From assembly GCA_039029315.1 (NCBI GenBank), contig JBCCGK010000059.1:7238-71237 (forward strand): a stretch of 64,000 bases of DNA, given 5' to 3'. The stretch is from JBCCCJ01 sp039029315 (GTDB lineage: Bacteria > Bacteroidota > Bacteroidia > J057). The notes below the pieces were generated by a model that worked only from the letters and a program-made list of their open reading frames with translations, was not told where the DNA came from and did not search any database. Positions 45,801 through 52,643 of this stretch are shown piece after piece; the stretch's first letter is position 1; every line of letters starts with the position of its first letter. The position numbers and the translations under genes were made by a program.

Positions 45801-45909
45801 GTTCCTGAACCAATAAGGCTTCGATTTGAAGGGAGGCACAGGAATCAGCCTGAACAGGGAGCAATACACTTGTCAGGATGCAGAAGCAGATAAGAATATG
45901 GTAGTTCAT
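42877..45909 (-). CDS. TPR-CHAT protease with signal peptide and C-terminal membrane anchor
   Basis: A 1010-residue protein: signal peptide (ending near 'LLPVQADS'), TPRs ~85-420, a helical spacer, and a CHAT peptidase domain (~600-955). The catalytic dyad is His825 in 'HLATHGVFD' and Cys872 in 'VVLSACVTQLG'. 'GAKSVVATLWSVNDDANSEL' and 'YPFYWAAPIVIGD' are typical CHAT ends. A membrane helix (973-995) precedes a basic tail, so the protease should face the periplasm. CHAT enzymes are caspase-like and usually cytoplasmic in Craspase-type systems; the exported anchored form is different. It is the last gene of the sigma/anti-sigma/subtilase/CHAT run. Confidence 0.9.
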   Translation of the reverse strand: MNYHILICFCILTSVLLPVQADSCASLQIEALLVQEQTTKDKIDHISRPMLGKEKYYAKRAVLYQELVDVYRQIIPLNHEPSSYEKALAAALYQIGIALLNQDSIQGGAARAANYFQEALTIRQLHLETGDFNRVKCYANLCLSFRRSFQFELAEKAVQNGLGEIENTDNSTSQNIQAKAYFFWNAAQLYNDKEDLYLALRFSQRSWDLFTHPRLGFSNHSLVHYGNQLGSIYSQLSDFEKGVRHLNLLVSLINFEATPTVTPTIFTNLGNLYLGEDSLTQALNYYQLALQFEKRVLVQSEIKGNQGIIYRRLGQLPLALESLRTAIRLCYSQPKSDKKTLVLVRNHDNLGDVFRDQGNFDSALFAYQKGINMMVPRFNDNNPEVNPSPQHVIAIDHKKEIITLLHSKAALFLRRYKRSQQKEELDHAREAYFLAIRLIDEYRASFFLAESKLKLLNDIYPIFEGAIQVSKFLGRKDLAFQLAEKAKATLLYQRLLEQDAKSFTNIPEELLNQERHIKTIIARCEHDLDQFSPEDPTYKALVKEISIQYGKLQSLIARYRTEYPSYHSMRYDTSFVDLTAIQHRIPEHTTLIEYFAGDSSWYIFAINQDSIIMKESKREVDSLLKFANILPRTKDWVEEEPLDEKAIYNSLGYRLYQQLIYPIKHVCDTNVIIIPDREMYSFPLEVLPTSSLDKEMRHSRHHLVLEEYAISYEFSVKLWQRGIDRQIKSTFFQKPLLAFAPSFKELPFDKLSEADKQFQQLDFFQQRQEPASLSLFHELTESEDEITFIHKIFGGKMYPHEGKPALLGRFIEEAPSYRLIHLATHGVFDTLNSRYSYLAFRPVKDGIDNERLYFADLYNLNLIAEMVVLSACVTQLGHWLPGEGVMSLAQAFQFAGAKSVVATLWSVNDDANSELMKHYYIQLAKGKNKAESLRLAKLELKKKFDYNYPFYWAAPIVIGDSSPIQVKKDEQSYLYVIVLIFASILASGMLAGWIMFRRGRKKAGKNSGHS

Positions 45910-45963
45910 CAGGACGAAAATGAGAGATTGTAGAGAATGAATGTGTATACATGAACAAACAAT

Positions 45964-46009
45964 TCACATGGTTCTTTGTCCAAAAGCAAGCGAACAAAAA
46001 ACCATGTGA
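45964..46009 (-). repeat. Hairpin between subtilase and CHAT genes
   Basis: TCACATGGTT and AACCATGTGA form a perfect 10-bp stem with a 26-nt loop, in the 128-bp gap between the subtilase stop and the CHAT start. On the coding strand a T-containing but not uniform tract follows. It could attenuate or partly terminate transcription and so set the ratio of the two proteases. Confidence 0.45.
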
Positions 46010-46037
46010 GAGGAGCGAATGAAGATCTTTCTCCTTC

Positions 46038-48452
46038 TTAATTGAAAATGACCTTGAACAAGAGCCATAAGATCATGATGAGGAAAAAGATAATGACGAG
46101 CAAAATGATGACATAGCGGATGATGTCCAGTAGAGAGTATTTACAATCTGAGACCTTGATCTCGACACTTGCGGTGCTACATTGAAGAGAATTCGACTGA
46201 TTTCCCGGACATAGATCATAGCTGAACCTGACAGTCCCAACAAAATCAGGATGGGGTGTAAAGACGATGATTCCGGTTTGCGAATTGACCGCCAAGGTTC
46301 CTTGGGAAGGAGGAATGTTACTCACATTCACAGGCAGGATACTTTGCCCATGACAGTCATTCCACCGAACGTCAATGGGAAGAATTCTGTCATTGGACCC
46401 GGTGAAGGAATCTGCTTGAGCTTCCGGGAACAGAGAGCAATCCTGAATGACTACATTGAGGACGTTGCCATTTTTGATAGAATCTATCAAACTTGAATTT
46501 GAAAAAACGTTTCTGCTACTCATAAACTCCTGGATCACTCCATTTGGATTGGTCTGAGTCCTAGGTAAAGTGGCCTTATACCAGGCCATCATAGCCGTGA
46601 TGAATGGTACAGCCATAGAAGTGCCAGATTTGGTGCCGTAGCGATTGCCGGTATAGGCACTCCAGATATTTACTCCTGGTGCTGCGATTGTTACGGTCGT
46701 ATCTCCATAATTCGAGAATTTGGCCAAGTGCTGATAGGCTTCGTTCATGGCTCCTACAGTGAGCACATGGCTGAATCTTGCAGCCAAATTCCCAGGCCAA
46801 TAGCCAGGCTTTCCATTTTCATAATTGTTCAGCTTGGAATCGTTCCCGGCAGAAGTTACCAGCACAATAGCAGAATCAGCCTGACCCAACTCTTCAATCA
46901 CCTGGGTCAATAGTTCTGATTCGAACCCCCTATATCCCATGCTGAGGCTGATAACATCCACCTCTAGTATCGCTGCATATCTGATGGCGCAGGCCACATC
47001 GAATACCCGCGGATCATCTACCTGTTCTCCCACTTGCAGACTCAATAGTTGGACAGAAAGATTGGGGATGAAATTTTCAATGATATTGGCAATATGGGTG
47101 CCATGACTGGTCATATCCCGAAAAGGATAATTATCCTTATGAAAAAAATTATATCCCCAATAGTCATCACTGTAACAATCAAGAGGATCATTATTTCCCC
47201 AGATATACTCTTTGAATGCCAGATGATGGCGATCAATTCCGAGATCGATGATTCCAACTTTCACTGGTCTGAGTTGGACGCCAGTCAACGGATTGGCCAG
47301 TTGGATGCGCAATTGATTGGCGGTTGGACCATTATTCAAAAAAGAAAATGGATAATCCCAGCTAAGATAGGTGTCATCGCCAGTTTCATTGGCTTCAATC
47401 TCTTCACAAGCTTTATGAATGATCTCATTCGCACCAATAAAGGTTCCATCTACCGAAGAGAGCGGATCTGGTAAATACCATGCGCTGAATTCATCATCGC
47501 ACAAGCAGGCATTGGGAAGTTCCTCGGCACCTAAACGAAATAGCGTAGCTCTGGCCTTGTTGGTGACTGAATCAGGAGTCCCCGGAACAAATCTCAGCGT
47601 TATGCGCAAACGTCCAGTACTGTCCCGAACGTCCGGCGGAAAGGGGTGATCCTCTGCTGGCGCGACCTTCAGAATGACATCGCTTCGAAACAACTCAAAT
47701 CCGGGAAATAAAGGATTGCTGATCTTTCCAATATAAATTGCTGAGGAGTCTTTGCTTACATTGGGCATCACATAATCCTGGTTGTTGGAGCGGAATCCAT
47801 TCGGATCTGGTTCTGTTCGATACCAGGTGTATATATTTCCTGGAGTTGTATCCTCAATTTTCAGCGTATATTGTGTTGGGATGGTAGAATCCGGATCCAA
47901 AAATTGCGTAACATGCAATTTCTTCTGCTGTGGACTGTAAATCAGGCTGTCATACTGGGCTGTGTCCAGAGATGCCACATCATCTATCCAAAGCAGATTT
48001 TCCTGACACTTCAGATTCACCAAACTATTGAGTTGTGAGAAGTCAGGCAGACTGCTTAGAAGATTCTTGGAGATATCCAGGATTTGAAGGGAGTCAAGAC
48101 CATTGAGTTGAGGGAGGACTTCAATTTTGTTTCTTGAGAGGTCCATCTCCACCAGTGCTGTAAGCGAATTGATGCTGGAGTCAATTGTTCCTTGAAGATT
48201 GTTGTTTGGAATGTTGAGACCAGCAATTCTCCCATTTTCGATGGTAATAAATTTCCAATTTTCTAGCGTATCCGAAAGCCATTTCCCTTGGTCAGTCCAG
48301 TTTGGGCCATTGGTGCTATTGTACAAATTGATCAAGGCAAGGGAGTCCTGTGGACTCACTGTGAAAGGAGTAGGTGTTTGACCATTTACGTAATAGATGC
48401 CTAGTATATTCAGGCTGCTAAACACAAGCAGGAAAAGCTTTTTCATTGTCAT
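46038..48452 (-). CDS. LRR-subtilisin-like serine protease with C-terminal membrane anchor
   Basis: An 804-residue protein. Signal peptide 1-24; leucine-rich-repeat-like region ~30-165 ('LINLYNSTNGPNWTDQGKW', 'LVEMDLSRNKIEVLPQL', 'LQILDISKNLLSSLPDF'); unrecognised domain; S8 peptidase ~395-665. The triad is Asp403 (IIDLGID), His450 (SHGTH) and Ser612 (GTSMAVP), with oxyanion Asn537 (SAGND). A Cys-containing beta/Ig-like domain (~690-765) precedes a membrane helix (~770-800) and a short tail. The protease would be anchored facing the periplasm. No inhibitor-type prodomain is obvious; the N-terminal region may serve. It is between the anti-sigma-like gene (18 nt) and the CHAT gene. Confidence 0.9.
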   Translation of the reverse strand: MTMKKLFLLVFSSLNILGIYYVNGQTPTPFTVSPQDSLALINLYNSTNGPNWTDQGKWLSDTLENWKFITIENGRIAGLNIPNNNLQGTIDSSINSLTALVEMDLSRNKIEVLPQLNGLDSLQILDISKNLLSSLPDFSQLNSLVNLKCQENLLWIDDVASLDTAQYDSLIYSPQQKKLHVTQFLDPDSTIPTQYTLKIEDTTPGNIYTWYRTEPDPNGFRSNNQDYVMPNVSKDSSAIYIGKISNPLFPGFELFRSDVILKVAPAEDHPFPPDVRDSTGRLRITLRFVPGTPDSVTNKARATLFRLGAEELPNACLCDDEFSAWYLPDPLSSVDGTFIGANEIIHKACEEIEANETGDDTYLSWDYPFSFLNNGPTANQLRIQLANPLTGVQLRPVKVGIIDLGIDRHHLAFKEYIWGNNDPLDCYSDDYWGYNFFHKDNYPFRDMTSHGTHIANIIENFIPNLSVQLLSLQVGEQVDDPRVFDVACAIRYAAILEVDVISLSMGYRGFESELLTQVIEELGQADSAIVLVTSAGNDSKLNNYENGKPGYWPGNLAARFSHVLTVGAMNEAYQHLAKFSNYGDTTVTIAAPGVNIWSAYTGNRYGTKSGTSMAVPFITAMMAWYKATLPRTQTNPNGVIQEFMSSRNVFSNSSLIDSIKNGNVLNVVIQDCSLFPEAQADSFTGSNDRILPIDVRWNDCHGQSILPVNVSNIPPSQGTLAVNSQTGIIVFTPHPDFVGTVRFSYDLCPGNQSNSLQCSTASVEIKVSDCKYSLLDIIRYVIILLVIIFFLIMILWLLFKVIFN

Positions 48453-48470
48453 GTGTATTTGTTGTAAGTG

Positions 48471-49391
48471 CTAATTGAATGAGTTCAAAAGGACTTCGAG
48501 TTTTTGAATATCATTGGGCATGAGCCTGGAACATGCGAGTCCGCGGGAATCTGCGGTCTTCATCTCCCTGACCAGCCTCCCCAATGCTTCAGAATCAAGT
48601 ATTTTGGCATACAAAAAGCCAAGATCTCTTTTGGTGCGACAAGTATTGTTATCGGATAAATCGGGTGTCAATAAGAGGCCTTGAAGGATTCTTATGGCCT
48701 GCTGGTCTTCATCGGCCAATGCAAACATGAGGCCCCTGGCCAGCTGATATTGAAATTTATTCGGATTATCAGAGACCACCTTATCCATGAGAGCGATGGC
48801 TTGATGATATTTGCCCTGTTCTATTCGTTGCCTGACTTCTGTGTGGATAAAGGAGACTGTCTCAGCCTCCATGCCAGCCTGAACGGGCAATAATCGGATG
48901 ATTTCCGATTTGCATTCCTGGACGATTTGCGTCGAACCTGCTGCGGGCTGTGGTCGAATTGTCTCCCAGAATTTTCCAATGCCGAAGAGACAAACCAGCA
49001 ATACACTTGCAGCTGCCGTGTAAGAGAGGGCAGACCGCAAGGAGATGATTTTTTTTCTTTTTGCTGGCTGCGATTCGGGCTCTGAACCAGGCTGGTGTAT
49101 TGGCACAACTTGCGGTGGGTCCATGGGGGCATGCCAGAGTGCATGTAATTTCCACATTCTATCGAGCCATTCCTCTCTGGAATTCGATTCCTGGGCCATC
49201 CCCTCCCATTCTTCCATCTCTTCCTCAAAGTCAGAATCTGCAGCGATCATTTGTTGTACCTTTGACCGGAGAGACTCTGACGTCTCAACTACCGGGTCTA
49301 AATATTCAATCAACTCCTCAAAGGTAAGTTCAAGAGAGTAAGATGTATTATCCATATGTGCATTATATAAAGATGCTTTCTTTCGTTCCAT
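48471..49391 (-). CDS. Anti-sigma-like single-pass membrane protein with periplasmic TPRs
   Basis: A 306-residue protein. The acidic cytoplasmic N-terminal ~110 residues ('LTFEELIEYLDPVVETSESL') are helical, like the sigma-binding part of anti-sigma factors, but have no zinc CxxC/HxxxCxxC. A basic KRKK patch precedes one membrane helix at ~123-143. The periplasmic part has TPR-like helices ('QGKYHQAIALMDKVVSDNPN', 'LADEDQQAIRILQGLL'). It begins 11 nt after the sigma gene, the usual order of sigma/anti-sigma pairs. Internal Met13 is an alternative start. The role is inferred from position and topology. Confidence 0.7.
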   Translation of the reverse strand: MERKKASLYNAHMDNTSYSLELTFEELIEYLDPVVETSESLRSKVQQMIAADSDFEEEMEEWEGMAQESNSREEWLDRMWKLHALWHAPMDPPQVVPIHQPGSEPESQPAKRKKIISLRSALSYTAAASVLLVCLFGIGKFWETIRPQPAAGSTQIVQECKSEIIRLLPVQAGMEAETVSFIHTEVRQRIEQGKYHQAIALMDKVVSDNPNKFQYQLARGLMFALADEDQQAIRILQGLLLTPDLSDNNTCRTKRDLGFLYAKILDSEALGRLVREMKTADSRGLACSRLMPNDIQKLEVLLNSFN

Positions 49392-49402
49392 GAGTCTGTT
49401 GA

Positions 49403-50011
49403 TTATTCGGACTTAAGGTGTTGTGTAAGTTCTCCTCCAAGACCCGTTTGAATCAAGCGCTTTTTTAGATTCTTGATGGCTCGGTCGTGCGTACCGCGTG
49501 TCTGATTGTCAGTCCAGTTCATATGAGCCGAAATTTCTTTATTGGACATATTCTGGAAAAACTTCAACTCTATATACATCTGTTGAGCTGGCCGGAGGCT
49601 TTCAATACAGGAACGGACATGATCAAAATCCAGCTTCAAATCAATTTCAGGGAAATCATTAACAAAGGCAGTAGAGAATTCGTCAGTAGTCTCTGGTCGT
49701 TTCTTCCGAAAATATTTATCAGTTATATAATTTTGAGTAACCTTTTTGATCCAATTGCCGAAGTGTTGTTCGCCTGTAAAATTTTGCTCTCCAAGCTTGT
49801 TTACCAACTTGAAATACAACTCTTGTTTGATGTCTTTGATATCCTCATCATCTTTGATGAGTTTAACTATTGAACCAGTAATGGATGTTTGATGACGATC
49901 CAAAATCTGAACCAAAAGATTTGGATTATTGGTTTCTTTGAATTGTTGAAATAATTCAAACGTAGACAAATGTTTGTCAGTGTTCGTAGGTGGTTTTTTA
50001 GACTTACCCAT
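49403..50011 (-). CDS. ECF-type sigma-70 family sigma factor
   Basis: A 202-residue protein. Region 2 lies around 'FGNWIKKVTQNYITDKYFRK', preceded by 'DDEDIKDIKQELYFKLVNK'. Region 4 is 'LRPAQQMYIELKFFQNMSNK' then 'EISAHMNWTDNQTRGTHDRA', a HTH of sigma-70 type. No region 1 or 3 is present, so it is an ECF factor. It is the first gene of the four-gene minus-strand run and presumably reads that run's own promoter, once released from the membrane protein encoded next. Confidence 0.85.
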   Translation of the reverse strand: MGKSKKPPTNTDKHLSTFELFQQFKETNNPNLLVQILDRHQTSITGSIVKLIKDDEDIKDIKQELYFKLVNKLGEQNFTGEQHFGNWIKKVTQNYITDKYFRKKRPETTDEFSTAFVNDFPEIDLKLDFDHVRSCIESLRPAQQMYIELKFFQNMSNKEISAHMNWTDNQTRGTHDRAIKNLKKRLIQTGLGGELTQHLKSE

Positions 50012-50364
50012 TATGATATTCTTGTAGGGTTGATGCTAAACTTACATTACCATGTGGATTGAAAGTGTTGGCAGAAATATGGCAACCTATTGATCCCCTG
50101 CTTTGAAAGGGGAGAAGAGTGTTCTTCATTCTCTGTATCTATACAACGAGAAAATCGAGGATTTTACATTTTTTTTTGATTAAATGTCAGAAAGTGGAGT
50201 TTGGGGACTGCTTGTTTGGTGCCTTTAAATAACTGGTAGCCAATTGATTGAAATATATTTTTGGCACATGAAATAAATTATAAAAGAAAGCGAAAAAGAT
50301 AAGCCAACTCAAAATAACAAGAAAAAGAAGCCTTGCTTTCGCATTTTTTCTCAAAACAGAAATA
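50012..50364. other. AT-rich leader of the sigma-protease run
   Basis: No gene is seen. On the minus strand, TAAGTTTA lies 36-43 nt upstream of the sigma gene start and resembles a -7 box (TAnnTTTG with one mismatch). A self-recognised ECF promoter could also lie here. The sequence is AT-rich and includes a T9 tract near 50170. Confidence 0.4.
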
Positions 50365-50553
50365 ATGATAAACAGTGAAACAGACCAGGACCATATCGGG
50401 CAGAGAATCTTATCTCAGCTCTCAAGTGGAGAATCCAATATGACATGGGGTCAAGTTGAGATCAAGCCAACCCAAGCAAGCGATCCCTTGTCAATCAGGA
50501 GACATCTATATGACGAATCTCCCTTCTCTTATGAGTGGGAATTCGTACCTTGA
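50365..50553 (+). CDS. Small hypothetical protein (62 aa)
   Basis: The ATG frame gives an acidic, polar, 62-residue protein with two Trp near the C-terminus ('MTWGQVEIKPTQ', 'FSYEWEFVP') and no signal or membrane helix. It ends 21 nt before the methyltransferase gene on the same strand, so it could be a leader gene. No family is recognised. Balanced amino-acid composition is the main support. Confidence 0.4.
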   Translation: MINSETDQDHIGQRILSQLSSGESNMTWGQVEIKPTQASDPLSIRRHLYDESPFSYEWEFVP

Positions 50554-50574
50554 ACCCCGAAACTACTCACAGAT

Positions 50575-51378
50575 ATGAAACGCATTCACTTGTTCGAATT
50601 TGAAGATCAATCCTGGTTCCCCAATGTTCTGCGCATGGCGATGACCCGATTGATTGTGCTGGTGCACAGATTCTTTGGATCATCCGAAGCATTGGCGGAC
50701 TTACTTGCCATGGCACTCAAGCGCTCAGGACAAAGCACCATACTCGATCTGTGTTCAGGCAGCGGTGGGCCCATGCCTGAAGTTGCCAAGCTCCTGAAAG
50801 AGAAGCATGACTTGTCAGATGTCAAGATTGTATTGTCAGATCTCTATCCCAATACTGAAATGGCTAATCGAATCAATGCTGAAGGCAATGAGCAATTGAC
50901 ATATCTGACTACACCTGTCAATGCCGTAAAGGTAGACCCCACCCAAACAGGATTGCGAACAATGGTCTGTAGCATGCATCATATGCGGCCCAATGTCGCC
51001 CATGATATTCTCCAACATGCCAAAGATCAGCAGCAAGCCATCTGCATCTACGAGCTCAGCGACAACAGCGCACCCGTCTGGTTGTGGTGGATCGGTATTC
51101 CTTTCAATATCATCATCTGTCTGTTGATTACGCCCTTTGTGCGCCCTCTGACCTGGCAACAATTGCTCTTCACCTATCTGATCCCGATCATCCCAGTAGC
51201 CTATGCCTGGGATGGTGCTCTGTCGAATGCCCGTACCTATACGCTTGAAGATTTGGATGAACTGTTGTCAGACTTGAGATCGGAGGACTATGTCTGGGAA
51301 AAAGGCGTGATCAAAGGGAAATTGAAGCATTTGTATTTGATGGGCCTGCCAACAAGCAAAAAGGCTGGGGAGACATGA
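50575..51378 (+). CDS. Class I SAM-dependent methyltransferase with hydrophobic segment
   Basis: A 267-residue protein. Motif I is 'ILDLCSGSGGPMPEVAKLL', with 'KIVLSDLYPN' as motif post I and 'MVCSMHHMRPNVAHDIL' in place of motif II/III. A strongly hydrophobic stretch (~160-205, 'LWWIGIPFNIIICLLITPFV') replaces part of the C-terminal fold, so the protein may dip into or attach to the membrane. The substrate could be a lipid or quinone-like molecule. This is inference. Confidence 0.75.
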   Translation: MKRIHLFEFEDQSWFPNVLRMAMTRLIVLVHRFFGSSEALADLLAMALKRSGQSTILDLCSGSGGPMPEVAKLLKEKHDLSDVKIVLSDLYPNTEMANRINAEGNEQLTYLTTPVNAVKVDPTQTGLRTMVCSMHHMRPNVAHDILQHAKDQQQAICIYELSDNSAPVWLWWIGIPFNIIICLLITPFVRPLTWQQLLFTYLIPIIPVAYAWDGALSNARTYTLEDLDELLSDLRSEDYVWEKGVIKGKLKHLYLMGLPTSKKAGET

Positions 51379-51510
51379 CGCCAGACCCAGGCTGGAGCAA
51401 TGGATCAGAATGACAAACCAAACAGAATATTTGCACACATGAGCTTTTTCTAAACAACAATCCCCAATAAGCCATAACGAATAACTATCCCCCACAACTC
51501 TTAAGGTTTC

Positions 51511-52017
51511 ATGAACTTCCACCTCCGTCCTTTTTCCCTCAATGATCTCGATAGTCTGGTCCGCTATGCCAACAACTACCAGATCGCCAGGAATATGACC
51601 AATAAATTTCCCCATCCATATACAGAGAAGGATGGGAAAGCCTTTATCGGCTATGCCAATGCGGAGACACCTCATCGCATCCTGGCCATTGAGGTAGAAG
51701 GGAAAGCTGCTGGAGGCATTGGTGTGCATCCGCAAGCTGACATACAGTGCCGCAATGCCGAAATGGGCTACTGGCTGGCTGAACCCTATTGGGGAAAGGG
51801 CATTATTTCAAGAGCCATTCCTTTGATGCTCGAATATGGATTCAGGAGTTGGGACATTGACAGAATATTTGCCAGACCATTTGGAACCAATATCGCCTCG
51901 CAAAGGGTCCTGGAAAAGTGTGGCTTTGAGTTAGAGGCCAGATTGAAACGGACGCTATTCAAAAATGATGAATACATAGACGAACTCATCTACGGATTTC
52001 GAAAAGAAAAGCTGTAA
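51511..52017 (+). CDS. GNAT N-acetyltransferase (RimJ/RimL type)
   Basis: A 168-residue protein opening 'MNFHLRPFSLNDLDSLVRYA'. The acetyl-CoA-binding region is 'EMGYWLAEPYWGKGIISRAI', then 'ARPFGTNIASQRVLEKCGFE' and 'LIYGFRKE' at the end. These are the marks of RimJ/RimL/SpeG-like GNATs acetylating protein N-termini, amines or antibiotics. There is no signal peptide. It stands alone between the methyltransferase and SnoaL-like genes, all on the plus strand. Confidence 0.9.
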   Translation: MNFHLRPFSLNDLDSLVRYANNYQIARNMTNKFPHPYTEKDGKAFIGYANAETPHRILAIEVEGKAAGGIGVHPQADIQCRNAEMGYWLAEPYWGKGIISRAIPLMLEYGFRSWDIDRIFARPFGTNIASQRVLEKCGFELEARLKRTLFKNDEYIDELIYGFRKEKL

Positions 52018-52076
52018 ATTCATCGCCAACGCAGCCTGAACCATTTGCTAGTCTGTTTGTCTTCAATCTCACTCAT

Positions 52077-52559
52077 ATGCACCAAACAATTTCCATCTGT
52101 ATTCTGAGCTGTCTTTTGTTCCTGGCATGTAGTCCTGCTGACAATACCTATGATGCCACAGTGTTGGAAGGAGAGATTCATCAGCGACTATCAGACTTTG
52201 ATCATTTGCTCAATGCTGGCAATGCTGGTGGTCTGGAAGATTTTTACTCTGATGATAGCCGATTTTATTGGGTGGAAGATGGAATCATCCGCTACCCTGA
52301 CAAACAACAATTGACAACCTCCATGCAGCAGTTTTATGGGATGATGAAGTCGGCAGATATTCAGGTCGGAGAAAAGAGAATCGATGTTCTGGATGCAACA
52401 ACAGCCATGATATATGTCCCTTCCAGGCAAGACATTGAACTCAATTCAGGGTACCAGTTTAGCATAGATGGTGCGATGTCTGTGTTGATGAAAAAAGAAG
52501 AGGGAAGCTGGCGATTTCTGATGGGACATAGCTCAGTCAAGAAGCCTAGAGGAGAGTAG
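52077..52559 (+). CDS. SnoaL/DUF4440-like lipoprotein
   Basis: A 160-residue protein with the lipobox 'LLFLACS' (Cys ~18). The mature domain has the NTF2/SnoaL cone-fold pattern: an N-terminal helix ('LSDFDHLLNAGNAGGLEDFY'), 'FYWVEDG', strands 'MIYVPSRQDIEL' and 'AMSVLMKKEEGSWRFLMGHS'. Such domains bind small ligands or are enzymes. No catalytic set can be assigned. It is in the same direction as the next gene, 84 nt away. Confidence 0.75.
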   Translation: MHQTISICILSCLLFLACSPADNTYDATVLEGEIHQRLSDFDHLLNAGNAGGLEDFYSDDSRFYWVEDGIIRYPDKQQLTTSMQQFYGMMKSADIQVGEKRIDVLDATTAMIYVPSRQDIELNSGYQFSIDGAMSVLMKKEEGSWRFLMGHSSVKKPRGE

Positions 52560-52643
52560 GTTCATCGAAATCACAACCTTCACCAGCCCAAACTTTCCAA
52601 CAATTCAAGATTAGATTGTATTTTGCGGGATCAATCCTACACT

